The notes: a model not told the origin generated them from the sequence alone. Positions 1-5,953 are shown, counted from the stretch's first letter. The stretch: 6,425 nucleotides of DNA from Ferruginibacter sp. (GCA_025357775.1 JANXOQ010000463.1:1-6425); one strand, 5' to 3'. A program made the numbers and translations.

Positions 1-387
1 ATATTCTTTTACATTTACCTCTGATTCGTTTAGTTTTTCCGCTAACTCTTTTGCAAATAAATTGGCATTACTGTAAGCGTTTACAATTTTTCCATTTTCA
101 TAAAAATACTTGCAAGCAATGTCTAGTTTGCTATATGTAAAATAGTCACCAATTGGTTCATTTGCCAAGGCAAACAATTCTACTATATTTTGTGGTTGTG
201 TAAATAAAGATGGTCCTGCATCAAAATGAAACCCATCTTTTTCAAATGCAGATAACTTACCGCCAGCATAACTATTTTTTTCGTAAACTGATACTGAAAA
301 CCCTTGTATTGCAAGCCTGATAGCTGTTGCTATACCCGCAACACCACTTCCTATAATTATAACTTTTTTATTAATTTTATTACTCAT
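1..387 (-). CDS. CrtI/CrtD-type carotenoid desaturase, N-terminal part (cut by window edge)
   Basis: This gene encodes an FAD-dependent carotenoid desaturase of the phytoene desaturase family, of which the first 129 residues are visible. The reading frame is open to base 1, so the C-terminus lies outside the window. A dinucleotide-binding fold is clear: hydrophobic strand VIIIGSGVAG with GxGxxG at residues 13-18, the ribose-binding acid at Glu36, the AGGK turn at 41-44, and DGFHFDAGPSLFTQPQ after it, a segment typical of this family. The ATG at 387 overlaps the crtB stop in an ATGA junction, so the two are probably translationally coupled. It is clearly not a duplicate of the crtI at 1452-2936, because the N-terminal sequences differ widely. 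In Bacteroidota carotenoid clusters a second family member beside crtB is often a 1-hydroxycarotenoid 3,4-desaturase (CrtD). That assignment is inference; another desaturase or isomerase of the family remains possible. Confidence 0.85.
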   Translation of the reverse strand, partial: MSNKINKKVIIIGSGVAGIATAIRLAIQGFSVSVYEKNSYAGGKLSAFEKDGFHFDAGPSLFTQPQNIVELFALANEPIGDYFTYSKLDIACKYFYENGKIVNAYSNANLFAKELAEKLNESEVNVKEY

Positions 388-1220
388 AAAGAATTAAACG
401 AACTACGCAATCCTGCTTTTACCAATATTACTGCTTTAAAAGTATTGCTAATTCTTACCCTATTTTGCAATAATAAAGCAGGCTCAGCACTCTTTATTTT
501 TTTAAATAAAGTAAGATAATATTTATAGGCAACATATACTCCAAACCGTGCCTTATTTGGCAACATTACTATTCCTTCGTAAGCATTCTTTAAATCTTTG
601 GCAATATCATTTTCAATAATTTTTTTGTCTGTTTCGTTAAAATTTTTAAAATTTACACCAGGAAAATAGGTTCTATTTAACTGCTCATGGTCTGCTTTTA
701 AATCTCTCAAAAAATTTACTTTTTGAAAAGCCGCCCCAAGACTTTGTGCAGACGGCCTAAGTTTTTCATACTCTACTTTATCACCATTGCAAAATACATA
801 TAAGCACATAAGTCCCACTACTTCTGCACTTCCATAAATGTAGGTGCTATATGCAGAAGCGTCATATTGTTTTTCGCTTAAATCCATTTCCATGCTATAA
901 AAAAATGCCTCTATCAAAGCATGGTCTATGTTATATTTATTTACCGTTATTTGAAAACTATGCAAAATTGGATTTAAACTTATTTTTCTTTCAATAGACT
1001 CGTAAGTTTCTTTTTTAAATTCGGCCAATAAATTTGCTTTGTCAAAGCCATGAAATGTATCTACAATTTCATCTGCAAAGCGAACGAAACCATATATGTC
1101 ATACACAGGCATTCGAAGATCAATATGCAGCATACGAATAGCACTGCTAAATGATGTAGAGTATCGCTCCGCAGTTATTTTGCTGCACTCGTGGCTTACT
1201 GTGTGAAATAATTCTATCAT
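384..1220 (-). CDS. crtB: Phytoene synthase (squalene/phytoene synthase family)
   Basis: The product is 278 residues, the usual length for bacterial CrtB. It should condense two geranylgeranyl diphosphates head to head into phytoene, the first committed carotenoid step, at the membrane surface. Both Mg-diphosphate-binding Asp motifs are present: DEIVD at residues 50-54 within GFVRFADEIVD, and NFLRDLKAD at 169-177 followed by NRTYFP at 182-187. The segment YIYGSAEVVGLM at 127-138 is also characteristic. The family includes squalene and dehydrosqualene synthases; placement between two carotenoid desaturases makes phytoene synthase the best call. The ATG at 1220 has an A-rich leader and no Shine-Dalgarno sequence, normal for Bacteroidota. 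The TGA stop overlaps the next gene's ATG (384-387). It lies 231 nt downstream of crtI, a gap long enough for its own promoter. Confidence 0.92.
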   Translation of the reverse strand: MIELFHTVSHECSKITAERYSTSFSSAIRMLHIDLRMPVYDIYGFVRFADEIVDTFHGFDKANLLAEFKKETYESIERKISLNPILHSFQITVNKYNIDHALIEAFFYSMEMDLSEKQYDASAYSTYIYGSAEVVGLMCLYVFCNGDKVEYEKLRPSAQSLGAAFQKVNFLRDLKADHEQLNRTYFPGVNFKNFNETDKKIIENDIAKDLKNAYEGIVMLPNKARFGVYVAYKYYLTLFKKIKSAEPALLLQNRVRISNTFKAVILVKAGLRSSFNSL

Positions 1221-1300
1221 TTAATATTTGCTTATAAGTTTTTTTGCTTTTATTTTTTTATTTGTATTTTTCTAGTTCTCATTATTTTGCTGAAGTGTCA

Positions 1301-1317
1301 TCAATGGTTTTCATTGA
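1301..1317. repeat. Perfect inverted repeat, 6-bp arms
   Basis: TCAATG at 1301-1306 and CATTGA at 1312-1317 are perfect inverted copies around a 5-nt spacer. The site lies 81 nt upstream of the crtB start. No T-run follows on either strand, so it is not a terminator. It could be a small hairpin in the crtI-crtB transcript or a protein-binding site. Short arms in A/T-rich DNA make chance a real alternative. Confidence 0.4.
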
Positions 1318-1330
1318 AAAAATGGTGATT

Positions 1331-1360
1331 GGTTTTGCTCAGAAAAACATTTGCAAAACC
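1331..1360. repeat. Perfect inverted repeat, 8-bp arms, in crtI-crtB gap
   Basis: GGTTTTGC at 1331-1338 and GCAAAACC at 1353-1360 are exact inverted copies separated by 14 nt. On the minus strand the sequence after the second arm is not T-rich, so this is not a classical terminator for crtI. Possible roles are an RNA stem affecting stability or processing between crtI and crtB, or an operator. It sits next to a second inverted repeat (1301-1317). Confidence 0.45.
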
Positions 1361-1381
1361 TACATTCATTGAGAATAAACA

Positions 1382-1412
1382 CAAAATTTACAAACTACTT
1401 CAACCCCACAAA
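1382..1412 (-). promoter_or_regulatory. Weak candidate promoter for crtB
   Basis: On the minus strand a TTTG (1412-1409) is followed after 19 nt by AAATTTTG (1389-1382), one mismatch from the Bacteroidota -7 consensus TAnnTTTG with a -33 TTTG at normal spacing. A start near 1375 would give a leader of about 155 nt containing both inverted repeats at 1301-1360. Such matches are easy to find in A/T-rich DNA, and read-through from crtI is an equal alternative. Confidence 0.2.
1389..1406 (-). repeat. Copy 1 of an 18-bp intergenic motif shared with the GH3 upstream region
   Basis: On the plus strand this reads TACAAACTACTTCAACCC and matches 17 of 18 bases of the sequence at 5948-5965. Both copies are in non-coding DNA upstream of a minus-strand gene (crtB here, the GH3 gene there) and in the same orientation. 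A common regulator site or a dispersed repeat are the obvious explanations; two copies cannot decide. Confidence 0.35.
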
Positions 1413-1414
1413 CG

Positions 1415-1442
1415 ATTTTCAACAACCTTCAATTTTCAACAA
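1415..1442. repeat. Short tandem-like direct repeat just past crtI
   Basis: The 11-mer ATTTTCAACAA occurs at 1415-1425 and again at 1432-1442, a 17-nt period, followed by a partial third TTTCAAC at 1444-1450. It ends just before the crtI stop codon. On the coding strand it reads as TTGTTGAAAAT. No function is evident. Confidence 0.35.
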
Positions 1443-1451
1443 GTTTCAACG

Positions 1452-2936
1452 TTAATTATTGAATTCTTTTACCAGCTGCGCAGCTACCACCTCACCACTA
1501 ATTAAGGATGGAGGAACACCTGGCCCAGGCACCGTTAATTGCCCTGCATAATACAAGTTAGCAACTTTTTTACTCTTAAGCGATGGTTTTAATATTGCTG
1601 TTTGCATTAAAGTGTTTGCTAACCCATAAGCATTACCCTTAAAAGCGTTGTGATCACTAACAAAATCAGATACGGAGTAGGAACGTTTATAGATTATTGC
1701 ATCTGCTATACGGTTGTTAGTTTGTTGCTCAAATCTACTTAGAATTTTATTAAAATATTCGTCCCTTAGTTTTTCATCATCCCCTACAAGCCCCGCTGCT
1801 ACTGGTATAAGAAAAAAAAGATTTTCCGCACCAATAGGAGCAACTTTGTTATCTGTTACAGAAGATGCACATACATAAAACAAGGGCTCTGTAGGCCACA
1901 TAGGTGTATTATATATTTCTTTGCCATGCTTATCAAAATCTACATCAAAAAACAAGGAGTGATGCTCCACATTTTTTAATTTTTTATTTAAACCAACGTA
2001 GTATAATAAGCAAGAAGGAGCCATTACTCTTTTATCCCAATATGTTTTTGTATAGCTTCTATACTTTTCTTCTAATAATATTGTTTCTGTAAAATGATAA
2101 TCTGCTGCAGAAATTATAGCATCAGCAAAAAATATTTCATCCCCTTTTGATGAGGTGGTAGTTACAGATACCGCTTTGCCGTTTTCAACATTTATTTGCT
2201 TTACATTTTGCCCAAAATGTGTTTTAACACTTAGTTCTGTAGCCAATTTATGCATAGATGTAGCCACTGTATTTAACCCACCTTCTGGATACCAAGTGCC
2301 AAGTTTTATATCTGCATAATTCATTAAACTGTACAAAGCTGGTATATTTTGTGGCAATGCTCCTAAAAATAAAACAGGAAATTCTATTAACTGCACAAGT
2401 TGTGGATGCTTAAAATATTTACCAATATGCTTTTTCATATTCGTAAAAACATCTAGCTTTAAAACACCTTTTGCCAGCTCAATATCTGCAAATTCCAACA
2501 CAGATAAGCTAGGTTTAAAAACTAACTTTTTTACCCCTACTTCATATTTGTACAACGCTTCTTCTAAAAATTTATCTAATTTTTCGCCACTACCTTTTTC
2601 AATACTTTCAAATAATTTTTTTAGAGCTAAATAATCTGCTGGAATATCAATTTTATTTTTTGGATAATAAACAGAATAAGAAGGGTCAAGCCTTTTGAGA
2701 GAATAGTAGTCAGAAACTTTTTTACCAAAACAGCCAAAGTAGCGTTCAAAAACATCGGGCATCCAATACCAACTTGGGCCCATGTCAAAAGTAAAACCTT
2801 GTACTTCAAATTTTTGTGCACGCCCTCCGGGCTGCATATGTTTTTCAAGCAAGGTAACATCCCATCCTGCTTTAGCCATAAAACTGGCGGCTGATAAACC
2901 AGCAAAACCACTGCCAATTACTATTACTTTCTTCAT
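1452..2936 (-). CDS. crtI: Phytoene desaturase (lycopene-forming type)
   Basis: This is a full-length 494-residue FAD-dependent phytoene desaturase, the normal length of bacterial CrtI. It should introduce double bonds into phytoene to give neurosporene or lycopene, as a peripheral membrane enzyme. The N-terminal Rossmann motif is intact: VIVIGSGFAGLSAA with GxGxxG at residues 8-13, Glu31 to bind the FAD ribose, and PGGRA at 36-40, then GFTFDMGPSWYWMPD. The C-terminal carotenoid-desaturase signature is complete at 460-494 with YYAGQLTVPGPGVPPSLISG. The ATG at 2936 places the strand directly at the N-terminus, as expected, so the start is secure. A perfect TAnnTTTG element lies 36 nt upstream, making crtI the probable first gene of the carotenoid transcript. 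The number of desaturation steps cannot be read from sequence alone. Confidence 0.94.
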   Translation of the reverse strand: MKKVIVIGSGFAGLSAASFMAKAGWDVTLLEKHMQPGGRAQKFEVQGFTFDMGPSWYWMPDVFERYFGCFGKKVSDYYSLKRLDPSYSVYYPKNKIDIPADYLALKKLFESIEKGSGEKLDKFLEEALYKYEVGVKKLVFKPSLSVLEFADIELAKGVLKLDVFTNMKKHIGKYFKHPQLVQLIEFPVLFLGALPQNIPALYSLMNYADIKLGTWYPEGGLNTVATSMHKLATELSVKTHFGQNVKQINVENGKAVSVTTTSSKGDEIFFADAIISAADYHFTETILLEEKYRSYTKTYWDKRVMAPSCLLYYVGLNKKLKNVEHHSLFFDVDFDKHGKEIYNTPMWPTEPLFYVCASSVTDNKVAPIGAENLFFLIPVAAGLVGDDEKLRDEYFNKILSRFEQQTNNRIADAIIYKRSYSVSDFVSDHNAFKGNAYGLANTLMQTAILKPSLKSKKVANLYYAGQLTVPGPGVPPSLISGEVVAAQLVKEFNN

Positions 2937-2971
2937 TAAACTAAAATACGTGTATACATTATTGTAAGATG

Positions 2972-2979
2972 CAAAATTA
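2972..2979 (-). promoter_or_regulatory. Bacteroidota -7 promoter element for crtI
   Basis: On the minus strand these bases read TAATTTTG, an exact match to the Bacteroidota -7 consensus TAnnTTTG. It lies 35 nt upstream of the crtI ATG, predicting a leader of roughly 30 nt. No convincing -33 TTTG is present at 19-21 nt spacing, so the promoter would be weak or activator-dependent. Confidence 0.45.
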
Positions 2980-3382
2980 AGAAATTTGAAATTGATAAAT
3001 TAACTGTAGTTTAAGTATTAAAAAATTTGATTCATAGTACCTACTTATCCAGTTATAGAATTATTTAACTATAAAGATTAAACTTTATGCGAAGATGGAT
3101 ATTTAACATTAAACAAAATGTGAAAAATTAAAATTTTTGCAGTGTCACACTTTGAAGCAATAAGATTGACAATAAATAAAAAAAGTACTTGGGATAAAAG
3201 TGAAGCATCTGATAAATGTATCGTTAACAGATAGTGCAAAAAGTACCTTTGTTGTTGCGGAGGTAATAAGAATAAAATATAAAGAAAGAGACAGTATCGC
3301 AGACACTTTTGTGTGACCAGATAATGAAAAACTATTTGTAAGTGCACCAGTTAGGGCTTGGCGTTTTAGGGGGATTTGAAAG
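2980..3382. other. Intergenic stretch without a supported gene
   Basis: This stretch of about 400 nt between the crtI promoter and the repeat cluster holds no gene I can support. A minus-strand frame at 3078-3347 has the Leu/Phe/Ile-rich, low-complexity composition of a random A/T-rich translation. A plus-strand stop-free stretch at 3176-3313 reads like protein in part (for example STFVVAEVIRIKYKERDSIA), but lacks a start codon and is only 46 codons, so it could be a gene remnant or chance. The base composition in 3180-3320 is slightly richer in G/C than the flanks, which keeps the remnant idea alive. Confidence 0.5.
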
Positions 3383-3511
3383 TCTTCTGCCCAGAACCGA
3401 AGCTGATTGAAAAATAAATGTAGAGAATAAATTACAAATGCTCATTAGTAATTCTTCTGCCCGAACCAAAACTGGGATAGGCACAAATGTTCATTGCTAT
3501 TTCTTCAGCCC
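3383..3511. repeat. Three-copy degenerate direct repeat (TCTTCwGCCC core)
   Basis: The 10-mer TCTTCTGCCC occurs at 3383-3392 and 3453-3462, and as TCTTCAGCCC at 3502-3511. The last two copies extend leftwards into a 29-bp repeat (3434-3462 and 3483-3511, 24 of 29 identical) that begins with ACAAATG and TCATT. After copies one and two comes an AGAACC/GAACC-type segment. The area around 3457-3486 can also fold on itself, with TGCC pairing to GGCA and CCC to GGG. It lies directly beyond the 3' end of the DUF6169-like gene. This is not a CRISPR array: copies are degenerate and spacings unequal (70 and 49 nt). It may be a mobile or recombination-associated repeat. Confidence 0.55.
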
Positions 3512-3543
3512 AACTTGCACAAAACCCCGTGTCAGAGGCAGTA

Positions 3544-4044
3544 TTATTTGTTTTTGTTGAGTACTTCTTCTATTTGATTGTAGATTTTGATTAATTTTTT
3601 ATAGGCTGGGTTGTCTGTATGAAACAAAAATGAAGTATACAGCTTTTGAATATTTTGTGCATCAATTTGTACAGTTATAATGTTGTCAATTTTCGTAACA
3701 TGACTTTTGTGTTCAGACTTTTTATACCATCTATCAAAAATTTTATGTCTTTGGATTTCCTTTTCATTGTCGTCAGAGCAAACGTAAATCAATGAATTTT
3801 CAACTTTTTGAAAGAAACGTTCAATAATGTCTTCGATAGTTTTAGAAACCTTGGCGTCATAAGACTCCACTTCGTCAGTAGCTTTTTCAATAACAAACTG
3901 AAAAATATTTGGTATCTCTTCTCCAAAAATTGTAGAGAATGTCTCGTCAACAATAAATGCTACCCGATATAAAATAAGGTTCTTTGTCGTGAAGTTGTAG
4001 GTATTCGTTATGTCGTCAAAAACATAATTATAATGGTTTTGCAA
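3544..4044 (-). CDS. DUF6169-like hypothetical protein, TTG start
   Basis: The product is 166 residues with no known biochemical function. It resembles the Bacteroidota family DUF6169: an N-terminal QNHYNYVFDD opening, YNFTTKN at about 16-22, a central acidic stretch with IEDIIERFF, the LIYVCSDDNEKEIQRHKIFDRWY segment at about 85-107, and YTSFLFHTDNP near the C-terminus. The family call is from memory of such sequences. No signal peptide, membrane segment or recognised catalytic motif is seen, so it is probably cytoplasmic. The frame has no ATG between its upstream in-frame stop and its end, so translation must start at TTG 4044 or another non-ATG codon. The first 17 nt overlap the 3' end of the small ORF at 4028-4177, suggesting coupling. 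Repeats follow its stop within about 35 nt. Confidence 0.75.
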   Translation of the reverse strand: MQNHYNYVFDDITNTYNFTTKNLILYRVAFIVDETFSTIFGEEIPNIFQFVIEKATDEVESYDAKVSKTIEDIIERFFQKVENSLIYVCSDDNEKEIQRHKIFDRWYKKSEHKSHVTKIDNIITVQIDAQNIQKLYTSFLFHTDNPAYKKLIKIYNQIEEVLNKNK

Positions 4045-4177
4045 ACTTAATACCCTTTTTAGTTAATGTTTGTATTGGTATTTTTCCTTTGATGTATGAA
4101 CGCACAAATTGCTTGTCAGTCAATATTTTAGCGACTGATTTTAGGATAGTCTTTTTAGAGATACTTTCATTCTTCAT
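4028..4177 (-). CDS. Small basic protein (49 aa) overlapping the DUF6169-like gene
   Basis: An ATG at 4177 opens a 49-residue frame ending in TAA at 4028-4030, beginning MKNESISKKTILKSVAKIL and ending LTKKGIKFAKPL. It has 12 Lys and 1 Arg against 1 Glu and 1 Asp, so it is strongly basic. A helix-forming stretch TILKSVAKILTDKQFVRSYI is apparent, but I recognise no domain. It overlaps the next gene by 17 nt in a different frame, an arrangement that would supply the TTG-started DUF6169-like protein by translational coupling. The codon choice and sequence look like a real protein rather than a shadow, and the opposite strand has no competing gene. It could be a small regulator or a partner of the downstream protein. 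Function unknown. Confidence 0.6.
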   Translation of the reverse strand: MKNESISKKTILKSVAKILTDKQFVRSYIKGKIPIQTLTKKGIKFAKPL

Positions 4178-4307
4178 ATGCTGTAAAGTTACAAATTCAA
4201 GCTTAAAATTTCATATTTTTTTTGTCTTAGCAGATGGTTGATGGTTTGGCGGAAATATTGCCACTAACAAGAGAATTAACGTATTTAGTAGTTATACCAA
4301 CTTAAAA

Positions 4308-4321
4308 TATACTTAAGTATA
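4308..4321. promoter_or_regulatory. 14-bp perfect palindrome
   Basis: TATACTTAAGTATA is exactly self-complementary. It lies between the GH3 gene and the small-ORF/DUF6169 unit, 130 nt upstream of the small ORF and 4 nt from a separate hairpin at 4325-4344. It could be an operator for a dimeric regulator of the downstream unit, or part of the GH3 3' end structure. No regulator is assigned. Confidence 0.35.
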
Positions 4322-4324
4322 ATA

Positions 4325-4351
4325 TTTTACACACAAGTGTAAAACTTTTTT
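4325..4351 (+). terminator. Hairpin with T-run beyond the GH3 3' end
   Basis: TTTTACAC (4325-4332) and GTGTAAAA (4337-4344) form a perfect 8-bp stem with loop ACAA. A run of six T follows one base later at 4346-4351 on the plus strand, which is rho-independent terminator geometry for plus-strand transcription. The hairpin starts 43 nt past the GH3 stop, so it probably also marks the GH3 transcript end, although the minus-strand tail TATTATA is a poor U-tract. The stem is A/T-rich and thus modest in stability. Confidence 0.4.
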
Positions 4352-4387
4352 CGATGAAGTAAATTGTTATTGTAATAGTAAAGAAAA

Positions 4388-5875
4388 TTAGTTAAAAATT
4401 AATGCATCCGCAATTTTTCTATCATTACTCAATTTGGGTATTTTATTTTGTCCACCAAGCTTTCCTATGCTTTTCATATAATTTTTAAAACCGTGTTGTG
4501 GCACTACGGTTACTTTCAATTTTTTTAAAATATTTCCTTTTATTAAATCATCATAATATACATTTATTGTACGCATCGCATTGTCAAGCTTTTTTGAAAA
4601 TATATCCATATTTTTTGGCTCATTTTCAAATTCTATAAACCATTCATGATAACTTTTTCCTGCATCATTAGATACATACGGAGCTACTGTAAATTCATTT
4701 ATTCGAATATTTTCTTCCGAAGTTATTTGCAAAATTGCTGCTTCCACTTCTTCAACAATTACATGCTCACCAAATGCAGAAATATAATGTTTTGTACGAC
4801 CAGTTACTACTATTCTATAGGGACTTGTAGATACAAATTTTATTGTATCACCAATATTATATGCCCATAAACCTGCATTACTGCTAATTATCAACGCATA
4901 ATTTTCACCAATCACCACTTCTTTTAATGTTAATCGTTTCGGGTTTTCTTTGCCCAATTCATCTACAAATACAAATTCAAAAAATATTCCACTACTTGTA
5001 TTTAAAAGCATTCCTTTTTCTTTTAACGAATCTTGAAAAGCAAAAAAACCTTCGCTTGCAGGAAATAATTCTACTGTATCAATTTCTCTTCCTATACTTT
5101 CTATAAGTTTTGCTTTGTATGGCTCATAGTTTACACCACCTTGCACCATTACACAAAAGTTTGGAAACAACTCTCCTATTTTTTTGCCAGATTTTTCTTG
5201 CAATTTATCAAAATACATTTGCACCCAAGGTGGTATACCACTTATGAGCGTCATATTTTCATTTATCGTTTCTACTACTATTTTTTCTAGCTTTTCTTCC
5301 CACTCTTCTATACAATTTGTTTCAAAAGAGGGCAATTGATTTGCACGCAAATATTTAGGTATATGATGATTTACAATTCCGCTTAAGCGACCAGTTGGTA
5401 TGCCACCTACTCTTTCAAGCGTGGGTGAGCCGCTTAAAAAAATTACTCTACCATCAGCAAATTTTACATTCCCACTTTCTACCATGTAGCAAAGCAATGC
5501 ATTTCTTGCACCATTTATGTGGTTAGCAATAGAATCTTTGGTAATTGGTATATATTTTACACCACTAGTAGTACCACTTGTTTTTGCAAAATAAATAGGC
5601 AATCCTTTCCACAAAACATTTTGTTTACCTTCTTTAATTTTTTCTATATAAGGTTTTATTGCTTCATAATCTCTTATGGGTACTTGCTTGCAATAATCTT
5701 GATGGGTTTTAATTGTTTCAAAATTATGGTCTACCCCAAATACAGTTTTGGAGGCTGTTTTTATAAGCATAGCAAATATTTGCTCTTGGTCAGCCACGGC
5801 ATTAGCCATGTTTTTTTTTATTTGCTTATATATAAAGTTGGCAAATGGTTTTGCCAATAATGATTTTAATGTCAT
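4388..5875 (-). CDS. GH3-family acyl-adenylate-forming enzyme (GH3 auxin-responsive promoter family)
   Basis: The product is a 495-residue bacterial member of the GH3 family, in the ANL adenylate-forming superfamily. Plant relatives join amino acids to hormone carboxylates through an acyl-AMP; the bacterial substrate is unknown. Nucleotide-binding elements are intact: YFAKTSGTTSGVKYIPIT with the P-loop-like SGTTSG at 100-105, GGVNYEPY at 246-253, ELFPASEGFF at 269-278, GLWAYNIGD at 335-343 with the ribose-binding Asp343, and the hinge-like TGRTKHYISAFGEH at 358-371. The VPIRDYE segment at 65-71 and the C-terminal HGFKNYMKSIGKLGGQNKIP are also typical. Length matches complete family members, so the gene is not truncated. 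The ATG at 5875 gives a normal amphipathic N-terminus without a signal peptide, so a cytosolic enzyme. A terminator upstream (6028-6046) indicates it has its own transcript. Confidence 0.9.
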   Translation of the reverse strand: MTLKSLLAKPFANFIYKQIKKNMANAVADQEQIFAMLIKTASKTVFGVDHNFETIKTHQDYCKQVPIRDYEAIKPYIEKIKEGKQNVLWKGLPIYFAKTSGTTSGVKYIPITKDSIANHINGARNALLCYMVESGNVKFADGRVIFLSGSPTLERVGGIPTGRLSGIVNHHIPKYLRANQLPSFETNCIEEWEEKLEKIVVETINENMTLISGIPPWVQMYFDKLQEKSGKKIGELFPNFCVMVQGGVNYEPYKAKLIESIGREIDTVELFPASEGFFAFQDSLKEKGMLLNTSSGIFFEFVFVDELGKENPKRLTLKEVVIGENYALIISSNAGLWAYNIGDTIKFVSTSPYRIVVTGRTKHYISAFGEHVIVEEVEAAILQITSEENIRINEFTVAPYVSNDAGKSYHEWFIEFENEPKNMDIFSKKLDNAMRTINVYYDDLIKGNILKKLKVTVVPQHGFKNYMKSIGKLGGQNKIPKLSNDRKIADALIFN

Positions 5876-5920
5876 GTATGCAATTTGTATAATTTTACTA
5901 CAGCTAAGCTTACCGTTTAA

Positions 5921-5953
5921 AAAAATTACAATTTAATTATGAGTTTATACAAA
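5921..5953 (-). promoter_or_regulatory. Candidate GH3 promoter
   Basis: On the minus strand TTTG (5953-5950) is followed after 21 nt by TAATTTTT (5928-5921), one base from the Bacteroidota -7 consensus TAnnTTTG and at acceptable spacing. Transcription would begin near 5914, leaving a leader of about 39 nt. It lies between the terminator of the DUF4258 gene and the GH3 ATG. The TTTG is inside the 18-bp shared motif (5948-5965). Confidence 0.3.

Noticed and set aside
304..519. 71-codon plus-strand frame across the crtB / crtD-like junction
   Set aside because: It lies antisense to two well-supported, overlapping carotenoid genes and has no recognisable protein features.
1331..1360. Inverted repeat as the crtI transcription terminator
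   Set aside because: No T-run follows the second arm on the minus strand, and the 14-nt loop is long for an intrinsic terminator.
2627..2917. 96-codon minus-strand frame inside crtI
   Set aside because: It is an out-of-frame shadow of the well-supported crtI coding sequence.
3053..3074. TTATAG/CTATAA inverted repeat upstream of crtI
   Set aside because: Only six A/T-rich base pairs with a 10-nt loop; expected by chance in this composition.
3078..3347. 89-codon minus-strand reading frame in the crtI-DUF6169 gap
   Set aside because: Composition is dominated by Leu, Phe, Ile, Tyr and Gln with no recognisable domain, typical of a chance translation of A/T-rich DNA; no supporting promoter or coupling to neighbours.
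3383..3511. Repeat cluster as a CRISPR array
   Set aside because: Only three degenerate copies, unequal 70- and 49-nt spacing, no cas genes.
5519..5860. 113-codon plus-strand frame opposite the GH3 gene
   Set aside because: Antisense shadow rich in Phe, Tyr, Ile and Cys; the GH3 frame carries conserved motifs across the same bases.
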